Shown here piece after piece: positions 44,941 to 53,223 of a stretch of 64,000 nt of DNA. The stretch is taken from assembly GCA_045105775.1 (NCBI GenBank), contig JBGCDW010000035.1:26855-90854 (forward strand), read 5' to 3'. Below the pieces are notes generated by a model. That model was given only the letters and a program-made list of their open reading frames with translations. It made no database searches and was not told where the DNA came from. The position numbers and the translations under genes were made by a program. The DNA is from Aureispira sp045105775. Lineage in GTDB: Bacteria; Bacteroidota; Bacteroidia; Chitinophagales; Saprospiraceae. The first letter of the stretch is position 1, and each line of letters starts with the position of its first letter.

Positions 44941-45318
44941 ATGTCTATTTTTTCCTTTCTCAAAGCGCGATTGAAGAGTTTCAAATGGGCCTTTAAAGGC
45001 ATCAAAGATTTACTCTTACACCACCCCAATGCTCAGGTACATACAGGAGCAGCTTGCTTGGTGGTTCCACTATCGTTTTACTTAGAAATTTCTAGGATAG
45101 AATGGGTTTTAATTATCCTTTGTATTGCCTTAGTTTTATCCATGGAGGCACTGAATTCGGCTGTAGAATATTTGGCCGATAAAATATCCCCTGAACAAGA
45201 CCCGTTGATTGGTAAGGCCAAGGATATTGCAGCAGCAGCCGTGTTGCTGTCTTCCATTGGCGCAGCACTAGTAGGGTTGGTCGTTTTGGCGCCACCACTT
45301 TATCAATTGTTTTTTTAG
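44941..45318 (+). CDS. dgkA: diacylglycerol/undecaprenol kinase, DgkA family
   Basis: From the ATG at 44941 this is a 125-residue protein with three membrane helices. The amphipathic start SFLKARLKSFKWAFKGI is followed by LLLHHPNAQVHTGA and the family signature MEALNSAVEYLADKI, whose Glu residues bind the metal and nucleotide. It phosphorylates a membrane lipid, either diacylglycerol or undecaprenol; the shorter Gram-positive-like form is often an undecaprenol kinase. The upstream TTG/GTG frame to 44887 would only add residues before the conserved start. Confidence 0.9.
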   Translation: MSIFSFLKARLKSFKWAFKGIKDLLLHHPNAQVHTGAACLVVPLSFYLEISRIEWVLIILCIALVLSMEALNSAVEYLADKISPEQDPLIGKAKDIAAAAVLLSSIGAALVGLVVLAPPLYQLFF

Positions 45319-45325
45319 TATAATT

Positions 45326-47674
45326 TTACTGCATACTAGAAGGTGGAGCCAAAGATACACTTGCGGTCAACACAGCATTAATCCCTTGTGCATCCGCAAA
45401 ATAACGTTGTCTATTGAGATAATCCCTATAGGGCGTATTCAATAAGTTATCCACTCTTAAAACCAAGCGCATTTGTAGGTTTTTGCTTATAATAGTGGTA
45501 GCAGTGGAGAATTGTAATAAATGATAAGCAGGAGGTGGAGGCAAAAAATCCTGTAGTTCTGCCAAACCTGTTTGCTCGGTTACATACTGGTGCTGCAATC
45601 GAAACTCTAATTCCTGAATGTACCCTTTGCCCAGTTTCCAATTGGGCTGTAAATGATAGGCAAGGTGGCTTTGCAAATTATTAGCCGGCATGTTAATTAA
45701 GGCGCGATTTTGGGTCAGATCCCAGCCTCTCAAATAACTGTAACGTGTGCCAACGCTCAAAGCATCATTCACTTGCCAGTTCAGACCTGCATCCGCTCCA
45801 TAAATATGTGCCTTGGTCTGTTCATACCGAAAGACAGGGAATACCCCACGAATGGTTACGCGCACATTTTCTTGAGGTTGTAAGTAAATATAATTATCAA
45901 AATTCTGATAATAAATCAAACCCTCTATGGTGAGTCCTTCTACAAGGCGGCCTTTTAGTCCAATTCTCGCTTGCGCCAAACGTTCTACCTCTAAATTAAC
46001 ATCCCCTTCTTCAATACCACTTACCCCTTGGTGCAAACCAGCACTATACAGTTCGTTAATACCAGGATTTCTAGTAGAGTATTGAGCATTAAGCGTTAAA
46101 TCCAACTGAGGTGCCACAGCATAACTCCACCCCAAGGCTGCATTAATCGTATGATACACCTCATTATAACGTACAATTCGTCTAGGCAAATCTCCACTAA
46201 TAGTTGCCACTTGTTGATGGTGAAAATCATAGCGCAAACCTGCTTCCAATAAAGAACGCCTCCATTGTTTTTGGGCGGTCAAAAAAGCCCCAAAACGCAA
46301 GTGTGTATAATCGGGAATCAAAGGTAAAATGCCCGTTCCTGGTTGATTGGTATTATCTACATAATTAAATTGTACGCCTGTAGCTAACGTTGTATTGGCA
46401 CTTCCCTTATAATCATAACGCCCTTCCAAGAAATAAGACCATTGCTCCAAACTCAGAGCTGGCTTTTCGGTGCGATCACCTCTACGCACATCAAACTCCT
46501 GACGATCATTCAATTGCATAGCAGCCGTGTACTCAAACGTACTCTGTGCATTGAGTTCATGCTCCGTTTGCAATTTGACCAAATGGTGCTGTACCCACTG
46601 TTTGGGGGCTTGAATATTGTAGCTAAAATTGGGCTGTGTAAAAAAGGGTTCCGATCGACCAAAAGCATTCTGCAAGTCTGTTAAATTACCAACATGACTA
46701 CCTCTCAATACCCCCAATTCCGTATTAAAAGTACTGGCGTACAAGGTGGTTAAAACGTTAGACGACCACTGTCGTTCCAATTGCAAACTAAAATTAGCCG
46801 CTTGTTGCCCTGTATTGGTCAGCCAATAATTGGGCGTTCGCAAATCGCCCCCTTTCTGAAGCGTTGTATTCAATCGCCAGGCAAATAAAGCGTTCTTGTG
46901 CTGGGCAGCCAAGTGTACTCCATTGGCCCAACCATTGGTTTCCAAAAAATAACGCCCTCGAAAGATCCAGTCATCGGCTGCTCCAATAGCGTTGGGAGAT
47001 AGGAGCACCACGGTTCCCAAATTAGCACTCATATACTGCAAACTACTCGCTCCTTGAATGACCTGAATAGAATTGGCCGTCAATGGATCAATTTCAGGGC
47101 TGTGGTCATTGCCCCACTGTTGCCCACTTTGGGCGATACCATTATTGAGCAACGTCAAACGATTGCCGTACAAACCATGCACGATAGGCTTAGAAATATT
47201 ACTGCCATTTTTGAGGGAACTCACCCCTGCTAAAGTACTCAGCAAATTGCCTAAATTACTAGATGCTCTATCTCCAATCGTTCGATCATTGAGCCCAATG
47301 GAGCAAGCCGTTTGATCGGGTGCTTGTAAGGCATTCACTTCCACTGTACTAAGCGTAGTAGTAGAAGGAATCATTTTGACGACAGATATTGTATCTGTCG
47401 GTAACGTCAAGGCTACTAACTGGGCTTTGTAGCCTATATAACTAAACTCCAAATGCTGCTTACCCTCACAGGCAACCAGCACTTCAAAATATCCTGTACT
47501 ATCACTTAAGGCAATTTGCCCCGTTTCGGGTACTACTATCGTCACAAAAGCCAATGGCCGTTGACTATTGACTTCTATGACATACCCTTCTAAGGGGGTA
47601 GTACAGGCAATTGTGGAGCCTATACCGAGGCTCCACAAAAATACGATGTAAAAAATTTTATTGAATGTCCACAT
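45326..47674 (-). CDS. TonB-dependent outer-membrane receptor, probably for a metal ligand
   Basis: This 782-residue protein has a signal peptide (IFYIVFLWSLGIGSTIAC). A carboxypeptidase-like beta sandwich (LEGYVIEVNSQRPLAFVTIV) is typical of Bacteroidota receptors. The plug domain contains NLGNLLSTLAGVSSLKNGSN and VHGLYGNRLTLLNNG. A 22-stranded barrel follows and ends RQRYFADAQGINAVLTASVSL. The gene overlaps the lipoprotein gene before it by 17 nt, so both are one operon under the metal-type operators at 48.3-48.5 kb. The substrate cannot be read from the sequence; zinc or another metal is suggested by the MerC gene opposite. Confidence 0.9.
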   Translation of the reverse strand: MWTFNKIFYIVFLWSLGIGSTIACTTPLEGYVIEVNSQRPLAFVTIVVPETGQIALSDSTGYFEVLVACEGKQHLEFSYIGYKAQLVALTLPTDTISVVKMIPSTTTLSTVEVNALQAPDQTACSIGLNDRTIGDRASSNLGNLLSTLAGVSSLKNGSNISKPIVHGLYGNRLTLLNNGIAQSGQQWGNDHSPEIDPLTANSIQVIQGASSLQYMSANLGTVVLLSPNAIGAADDWIFRGRYFLETNGWANGVHLAAQHKNALFAWRLNTTLQKGGDLRTPNYWLTNTGQQAANFSLQLERQWSSNVLTTLYASTFNTELGVLRGSHVGNLTDLQNAFGRSEPFFTQPNFSYNIQAPKQWVQHHLVKLQTEHELNAQSTFEYTAAMQLNDRQEFDVRRGDRTEKPALSLEQWSYFLEGRYDYKGSANTTLATGVQFNYVDNTNQPGTGILPLIPDYTHLRFGAFLTAQKQWRRSLLEAGLRYDFHHQQVATISGDLPRRIVRYNEVYHTINAALGWSYAVAPQLDLTLNAQYSTRNPGINELYSAGLHQGVSGIEEGDVNLEVERLAQARIGLKGRLVEGLTIEGLIYYQNFDNYIYLQPQENVRVTIRGVFPVFRYEQTKAHIYGADAGLNWQVNDALSVGTRYSYLRGWDLTQNRALINMPANNLQSHLAYHLQPNWKLGKGYIQELEFRLQHQYVTEQTGLAELQDFLPPPPAYHLLQFSTATTIISKNLQMRLVLRVDNLLNTPYRDYLNRQRYFADAQGINAVLTASVSLAPPSSMQ

Positions 47675-48221
47675 TGAAGGTTACTTCTATATCTGTTTCA
47701 CCACCCGCTGGAGTAGCATTGTCAATAGCAATACCAGCCGCAGTTTTATTAGGCTCATGGCGCAAAATTACGGTTAGTGTACCTTGTTCAGCAAATCCTG
47801 TAGTGAAAGTGGTTTGTAGTCCCAAATCATTGCCATCTGCATCTTGATCTGTGTAAGCAATTGTAGCATTATTCAATGTATTTTCATAAAACAACTGGTG
47901 CTCTTCTGCTTCATCCAACACTTCCTTGTGTACTTCTTCAGAAGGCTTAATCGTTTCGTTATATAGTGTAACAACGCCCGTATAAGTTGTACTAGATTGC
48001 AATACACCATTCGTGATTATAGGAGCGTCTCCCCCCTCTCCATCAGGATCAGAAATACTAAAAATAACAGGTATACCTCCACTCATAGGAGTAAGTGTAT
48101 ACACCAAAGAAGTGATCACCTCTTCTTCACTTGGAACAATAGGATCTTCTGGTTGACATGAACTTAAAGCCAATAACAAGACAACTAAGAATGTAGTAGC
48201 GGGAAATAAAATCGAGCGCAT
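47658..48221 (-). CDS. lipoprotein of a putative metal-uptake operon
   Basis: This 187-residue protein has a lipoprotein signal (FLVVLLLALSSCQPEDP, with the cysteine at about 22) and a small acidic beta-sandwich body rich in Asp and Glu (ISDPDGEGGDAPI). The end reads PAGGETDIEVTFNVDIQ. It precedes and overlaps the TonB receptor gene. Small lipoproteins in this place are thought to bind the substrate at the outer membrane. Metal binding by the acidic loops is an inference. Its promoter carries a -7 element TATATTTG (minus strand, 48312-48319) and an operator. Confidence 0.8.
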   Translation of the reverse strand: MRSILFPATTFLVVLLLALSSCQPEDPIVPSEEEVITSLVYTLTPMSGGIPVIFSISDPDGEGGDAPIITNGVLQSSTTYTGVVTLYNETIKPSEEVHKEVLDEAEEHQLFYENTLNNATIAYTDQDADGNDLGLQTTFTTGFAEQGTLTVILRHEPNKTAAGIAIDNATPAGGETDIEVTFNVDIQ

Positions 48222-48311
48222 AATATATTTAATATTTTTACTAAAATGTAGATTCCTAAGAACCCTATAAAATTACTTTATAATGCAATATGCATTTGGT
48301 AATAACAACTG

Positions 48312-48347
48312 CAAATATACAACGCTTATTGCAACATTGTTGCAATA
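48312..48347 (-). promoter_or_regulatory. operator and promoter of the TonB/lipoprotein operon
   Basis: A perfect palindrome (48327-48347) is built on TTGCAACATTGTTGCAA, extended by TA/TA at the ends. The minus-strand -7 element TATATTTG lies at 48312-48319 just downstream. The 15-bp core TGCAACATTGTTGCA is identical to the one on the other side of this intergenic region. Binding there would cover the -33 region, so a repressor is likely. The form (two 6-bp arms around 3 bp) resembles Zur/Fur-type sites. Confidence 0.75.
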
Positions 48348-48478
48348 ATGTTCGTTTTTTTTGAGTTTTTGTCAAAAAAAAATTCAATCTCACAACATTT
48401 ATCATTCAACTTCACAACACCTTAAAATATTAAATATCAGTCATTTAAAAACTAAAACCTTAATAATGTAGAATTCAT

Positions 48479-48515
48479 TTTTTTCTTAATGCAACATTGT
48501 TGCATTAAGAAAAAA
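48479..48515 (+). promoter_or_regulatory. operator upstream of the MerC-type gene
   Basis: This is a perfect palindrome of 37 bp: a run of T, CTTAATGCAAC, central ATT, and the complement. It includes the same 15-bp core TGCAACATTGTTGCA as the operator at 48327-48347. It overlaps the TTG of the promoter described next. No other gene in the window has this core. Confidence 0.8.
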
Positions 48516-48528
48516 TAGCGTATATTTG
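48500..48528 (+). promoter_or_regulatory. promoter of the MerC-type gene, inside the operator
   Basis: TTG (48500-48502), 18 nt, then TATATTTG (48521-48528). The TTG lies in the right arm of the palindrome, so protein bound to the operator would block the promoter. The ATG follows 36 nt after the -7 element. Confidence 0.7.
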
Positions 48529-48564
48529 TTGCCGATCTAATCCACCTTAACAAACCATCATCAA

Positions 48565-48998
48565 ATGATTCTGACACAGAAATCTGATTTTTTTGGAGCA
48601 GCAGCTAGTACCTTGTGCTTAATCCATTGCTTGATTACACCTTTTATTTTTGTGGCACAAACTTGCTCAAGAACATGCTGTAGTGATGCCCCCATTTGGT
48701 GGAGAATGATTGATGTAGTTTTTTTTAGTAGTCTAGTTCGCTTTGCTTATGAGCTCGCCGCTGGCTCGGTTCCTTTTTTGCAGTGTATTATTCTGTAGTC
48801 CAAACCACCAAACGGTGGTTAAAAGTTGCTTTGTGGGGGTGTTGGACGGGCCTTTGTCTTCTGATTATCAATGAAAACTTACATCTTATTGAAATAGCAC
48901 ATGAAATCAACTACATCCCTGCTTTAGGGCTGATTGTTTTTCATTTTTATAATCGAAAATACTGCACTTGTACAGACACTGGGTGCTGTATATCCTAA
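48565..48998 (+). pseudogene. MerC-domain gene broken by a short insertion
   Basis: The first frame starts at the ATG (MILTQKSDFFGAAASTLCLI) and holds HCLITPFIFVAQTCSRTCCS and WWRMIDVVFF, the metal-binding cysteine pairs of MerC proteins. It then leaves the family as SSLVRFAYELAAGSV and stops at 48797-48799. The remainder of MerC is intact in another frame from about 48774: FFAVYYSVVQTTKRWLKVAL, then YIPALGLIVFHFYNRKYC and TDTGCC. The region between (about 48733-48770) looks like an extra 38 bp, which is not a multiple of three. MerC proteins carry metal ions across the inner membrane; this copy would be non-functional unless the shift is corrected. Confidence 0.75.
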
Positions 48999-49024
48999 AT
49001 AAGATACTCTACCATATACAAGGT

Positions 49025-50155
49025 TTATTTTTTGTCTAACAACCTTTCCAAACTCTGCCACAATTTTTGAGCAGTTTGTTCCCACGAGAACAATTGACGT
49101 TGTTGTTTGCCTTTTTCTACCAATGCTTGGCGCAATTGGGGCTGTTCCCATAGGTTTTGCATTTGTTGGGCAATATCTTCAATAGAAGTAGGATCGGCCA
49201 ACAAACCCGCATCGCCCACTACTTCGGGCATAGAAGAGGTATTGGAGGTAATGCTGGGCACATTACAATATAGAGCCTCCAACAAAGGGATTCCAAAACC
49301 CTCAAATAGCGAAACATAGGTCAAGGCATAGGCTCCTCCAACCACTTTGGGCAATTCATCGGTAGACAAATAACCTAAAAAAATAATATCCTTAGCATGT
49401 TCTAAGGTCGGGAGTAGTTGCTCAACGGGGCTGCCCTTGCCCATTCTGCGTCCTACAATGAGCAGTTTTAAGGGTGCTTTTGTTGTTTTTTTGAATTGGT
49501 TGAAGGCTTGTAATAATCGCTCCACATTTTTGCGCGGATGAATAGAGCCTACATACAGAAAATAAGGCTGCCCCTCGCTGTACTGAGCGCGTACTTGGTG
49601 GATCGTTTCCTGTGGTAATACTTGGTAATTCTCATGGCTTCCATTGTACACCACATCTATTTTGTCTGGATTGGCTCCAAAACTAGTCACCATATCTTGC
49701 TTAGAATACTTGGAAACCGTGGCAATACGCCCTGCTGCTTGTACAAACTTAGGAACATAATGATTATAATAATGAAAGGTGCTAAAATTGACATGTCCGT
49801 CAAAATGTTTCCAAGCAATATCGTGCAACACCATCAGGGTGGGAACAGGCGTTCTCAAAGACATAAACCCATCGGGAGAAACAAAAACATCGGCTTTGTA
49901 TTGGCGTAAAATGCGCGGAATACTCCATTCATACCAACAATAAAACAAAATAGGATGACGGGCAGGCGGAAAAGCAACCACGCCTGTAACGTTCTCTCCA
50001 AAAATAAATTTCTCAGAAAAAGGGCGATCAAAAATAAAAATAAACTCATGCTCTGGATGCCACTCTACCCAACGTTTGATGGTTTCGTGTGTAAACCAGC
50101 CCAAGCCTTCGAGTTTGCCCTCTATCAAAAAACGCGTATTAACCGCTATTCTCAT
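49025..50155 (-). CDS. GT4-family glycosyltransferase
   Basis: This 376-residue protein belongs to the GT-B fold, family 4. The acceptor side has MRIAVNTRFLIEGKLEGLGW and IATVSKYSKQDMVTSFG. The nucleotide-sugar side has PYFLYVGSIHPRKNVERLLQ and SLFEGFGIPLLEALYCNVPS, whose E-x7-E pattern binds the donor, then SMPEVVGDAGLLADP. It transfers a sugar, probably in surface polysaccharide or glycolipid synthesis; the exact sugar cannot be told. The ATG overlaps the stop of the upstream gene (ATGA), so both are one transcript. Confidence 0.9.
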   Translation of the reverse strand: MRIAVNTRFLIEGKLEGLGWFTHETIKRWVEWHPEHEFIFIFDRPFSEKFIFGENVTGVVAFPPARHPILFYCWYEWSIPRILRQYKADVFVSPDGFMSLRTPVPTLMVLHDIAWKHFDGHVNFSTFHYYNHYVPKFVQAAGRIATVSKYSKQDMVTSFGANPDKIDVVYNGSHENYQVLPQETIHQVRAQYSEGQPYFLYVGSIHPRKNVERLLQAFNQFKKTTKAPLKLLIVGRRMGKGSPVEQLLPTLEHAKDIIFLGYLSTDELPKVVGGAYALTYVSLFEGFGIPLLEALYCNVPSITSNTSSMPEVVGDAGLLADPTSIEDIAQQMQNLWEQPQLRQALVEKGKQQRQLFSWEQTAQKLWQSLERLLDKK

Positions 50156-52215
50156 TTTTTATGATTTAAAACTTCTAACGCCTCGTTTACAGTTGACAAA
50201 GGCAAGCCACAAGCAAAATTCTCACAAATAATAATCTGCAAAGCTTGATTGGCATCCGCTAGTTTTTGAGAAGCGGCATCCACCTCCAGATATACATTGT
50301 GCAAAGGCTGCTGCAACAAAACACGCCAAGCATGAGCCGCCTCTTTGCCTATCACGGCTACCGTCTTCATTGGATAACTACTGGCTAAGAAGGCTGTTGC
50401 CCATCCCCCAAATGACGAGGGATATTTTTGCATATTATCTTCCAATAACGCCAACATTTGGGCAGCCTGCTGTCTATATTCATCCTTAGGAACAAGTATC
50501 GCCAATTGTTGTAGATTGTGTGCCATTATGCTATTGCCCGAAGGCGTTGCCCCATCATAAATCGCTTTTCTATGAAAGAGAATATCGTCTTGCCCTGCCG
50601 CCGTAAAATAATACAATTGCTGTTTATAATCCCAAAATTGTTGGTGAACAAAATCCGTGTAGGCTATAGCCAATTTCTTATACTTAGAAGCCTGTGTACA
50701 TTGATACAGCTCTAACAAAGCAGCAATCAAAAAAGCATAATCGTCCAAGAAAGCAGCATGTTTGGCCCCCCCACTGTGATAACTGTGGTACAAAGCCCAC
50801 TCTTCCCCCGCTACTTTAAAGTGTTCCAACAACCAATCTAACACGGCCACTGCTTCTTCCAAATAGGCCGCTACCCCCAAGGCGCGATAAGCTTTGGCAT
50901 AAGCCTTCACCATGAGCGCGTTCCAGTCCAATAAAATTTTATCATCCAGCCCAGGACGAATTCTAGTCGCTCTTGCTTCTAATAATTGCGCTCGGCAATC
51001 TCTCAACAAACGCTCTAACTCTGCTGCTTGATTGGGTGCTATTGTCAATTGGTCCACTACAGTTTCCAATGATTGGGGCAGATTCAAAATATTATGCCCT
51101 TCCCAATTTCCTTCTTCTGTTATATCATACACCTTGCAAAACAAATCGGCACGCGCTCCCAGCACTTGCTCTACCTCTGCCTTAGACCATACATAAAATT
51201 TGCCTTCTACACCTTCCGAATCAGCATCCAAAGCCGAATAAAAACCACCTTTTGGGGCTTTCATTTCTCGTTGCACCCAATCTAAGGTATCTACAATACG
51301 TTGGTGATAAATGGGTTTACGAGTCAATTGATACCCCTCCGCTAATAAACTCACCAACAAAGCATTATCATACAACATCTTCTCAAAGTGCGGCACCAAC
51401 CAGCGTTCATCTACGGTATAACGTGCAAAACCGCCCCCCAAATGGTCATAAATACCCCCTCTGCACATTTTGTCTAGAGACAACAACAAATGCTCCTTCG
51501 CTGCTTCATTCCCTGTTGTTAGGTGATAATGCAAACAATACTCCAAGGGTATGGTGCCTGGAAATTTGGGCGCAGACCCAAAACCACCATGTTCTAGATC
51601 AAAATTTTGCTGCAACTGCTCAAATATATCCTTAAGCACTGCTTTCTTTTCACTGTTACCTTCGTCTGCTGCCTTGGGTTGGAGCTGTGTTTGGGCACGT
51701 GTCATGTAGGAAAGCAACCGAGCTGCTTGCTCTTCTACATCTGTACGACGCTCTTGGTAAGCCGTTGCTATATTTTCTAGTACTTGCGGCCATGAGGCAC
51801 GTTGGTAAGCAGGTTGGGGTGGGAAATAGGTGCCTCCAAAAAAAGGTTGTTTATTGGGCAACAAAAAACAATTGAGCGGCCAGCCACCTTGTCCATTCTG
51901 TATCAATTGAACGGCATCCATATAGATCGCGTCCAAATCAGGGCGTTCTTCTCTATCTATTTTTATATTGATAAAATGCTGGTTCATATACGCAGCAATC
52001 GCCTCATTTTCAAACGATTCTCGTTCCATTACATGACACCAATGGCAGGTCGAATAGCCAATACTTACCAAAATGGGTTTATCTTCTTCTTGGGCGCGTT
52101 TTAATGCCTCTTCTCCCCAAGGATACCACTCTACAGGATTGTAAGCGTGTTGTTGTAAATAAGGACTTGTTTCATGAATCAAATGATTGGGTACCTGTTG
52201 TTGATCGTGGCTCAT
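50152..52215 (-). CDS. thioredoxin-domain protein, YyaL/DUF255 family
   Basis: This 687-residue protein has the family start LIHETSPYLQQHAYNPVEWY and the thioredoxin-like motif STCHWCHVMERESFEN, then NIKIDREERPDLDAIYM. The rest is an (alpha/alpha) barrel like those of glycan epimerases, with GFGSAPKFPGTIPLEY, GGIYDHLGGGFARYTVDERW and FYSALDADSEG. The true reaction is not known. It has no signal peptide. It overlaps the next gene by four bases and is preceded by a small membrane-protein gene 13 nt away, so three genes form an operon. Confidence 0.92.
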   Translation of the reverse strand: MSHDQQQVPNHLIHETSPYLQQHAYNPVEWYPWGEEALKRAQEEDKPILVSIGYSTCHWCHVMERESFENEAIAAYMNQHFINIKIDREERPDLDAIYMDAVQLIQNGQGGWPLNCFLLPNKQPFFGGTYFPPQPAYQRASWPQVLENIATAYQERRTDVEEQAARLLSYMTRAQTQLQPKAADEGNSEKKAVLKDIFEQLQQNFDLEHGGFGSAPKFPGTIPLEYCLHYHLTTGNEAAKEHLLLSLDKMCRGGIYDHLGGGFARYTVDERWLVPHFEKMLYDNALLVSLLAEGYQLTRKPIYHQRIVDTLDWVQREMKAPKGGFYSALDADSEGVEGKFYVWSKAEVEQVLGARADLFCKVYDITEEGNWEGHNILNLPQSLETVVDQLTIAPNQAAELERLLRDCRAQLLEARATRIRPGLDDKILLDWNALMVKAYAKAYRALGVAAYLEEAVAVLDWLLEHFKVAGEEWALYHSYHSGGAKHAAFLDDYAFLIAALLELYQCTQASKYKKLAIAYTDFVHQQFWDYKQQLYYFTAAGQDDILFHRKAIYDGATPSGNSIMAHNLQQLAILVPKDEYRQQAAQMLALLEDNMQKYPSSFGGWATAFLASSYPMKTVAVIGKEAAHAWRVLLQQPLHNVYLEVDAASQKLADANQALQIIICENFACGLPLSTVNEALEVLNHKK

Positions 52216-52227
52216 AATAAAAAAACA

Positions 52228-52731
52228 CTAGCGAGCGTTTTTGCGCAAACGTGGAAAAATCAGTAATAAATTGAACACAACTTGTATGGCTACTATCATT
52301 TCTAAGGTCATGGCCTTGCTCCAATAAATTTGATACAGCCCTAGTGCCACTGCCGTGCCCAAAATATTGAGCGATAAAAAGCGGCCGAGCTTGAAGCGGT
52401 ATTTTCGACGAAAGAAAATGAGCTTTAGAAGATTGAGTACAATTAAATAAATGCCTACTTGAAAAAACAAGAGTGCAATATTATCAATAGTATGTGGTTC
52501 AGAACGTTTAACATACTGTCGGTACAATTGTTCTTGCTGCTGCTCTTCGGCCGACAATTCCTCCATTACTTTTTTGGAATCTCCAATCGGAGATTTGAAT
52601 TCCATATGCCAACTAGGGCGATGCTTGACAATAATCATTCTATTGTCCTTGCTAGGATGGTTCTTAATTCCAATGAAGGATAACAGGAGTATGCCAATGG
52701 CAATCCAAATGATAGGAAGAATCTTTTTCAT
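52228..52731 (-). CDS. small membrane protein, function unknown
   Basis: This 167-residue protein has a hydrophobic start (LPIIWIAIGILLLSFIG) that could be a membrane anchor. A soluble part of about 65 residues follows, then three helices (ALLFFQVGIYLIVLNLLKLI, LSLNILGTAVALGLY and TLEMIVAIQVVFNLLLIFP) joined by basic loops. No known family was recognised. It is the first gene of the operon with the YyaL-like and glycosyltransferase genes. Confidence 0.75.
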   Translation of the reverse strand: MKKILPIIWIAIGILLLSFIGIKNHPSKDNRMIIVKHRPSWHMEFKSPIGDSKKVMEELSAEEQQQEQLYRQYVKRSEPHTIDNIALLFFQVGIYLIVLNLLKLIFFRRKYRFKLGRFLSLNILGTAVALGLYQIYWSKAMTLEMIVAIQVVFNLLLIFPRLRKNAR

Positions 52732-53223
52732 ATTAAATACAGTAACAATACAGTGGTTAAATACTCTTTCGGCTAGAGCAACAACCTGCTAAATGATTTG
52801 CAACATACTATTTTTTTTCTACTTTCTAGGTCTGCAAAGAGATGGTATTGACAAGCAGCTGCCTGCTCTAACAACTCCCAACTAACAGAAAAATCACTTA
52901 AGAGTTATAGAATTTTTTACTAAAGTATTCTTAATACTAAAAATCAGATGGTATAAAAATTTAGTACTCTATTAGTATATTACAGATCATTGTTATTCTA
53001 ACCACTTTTTTTTTGATATTTTAGAGGATAATACTTCGTGGATTTTTAATGCAATAGGTTTGTTTCGCGACCACCAACCAATAAATAAAATTGTCCAATA
53101 AGCACTTTTATTCCTAGTAATAGCACTCTTAAAGATTGAACTTGTAGAGTACCTGTACAAAATTAGAACGCTTATTTTAGCCACTTTTATATTTCCCAAT
53201 TACTGATAAAATCATTAGCCACC
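52732..53223. other. intergenic region before the LRR gene
   Basis: This is 490 nt of AT-rich DNA. An open frame on the minus strand, 52993-53199, has a hydrophobic patch and a basic end but no other sign of being coding. No complete promoter pair was found for the LRR gene at 53224. Confidence 0.4.

Noticed and set aside
52993..53199. 68-codon open frame on the minus strand before the LRR gene
   Set aside because: No family resemblance, no start context, and no terminator; AT-rich spacer explains it.
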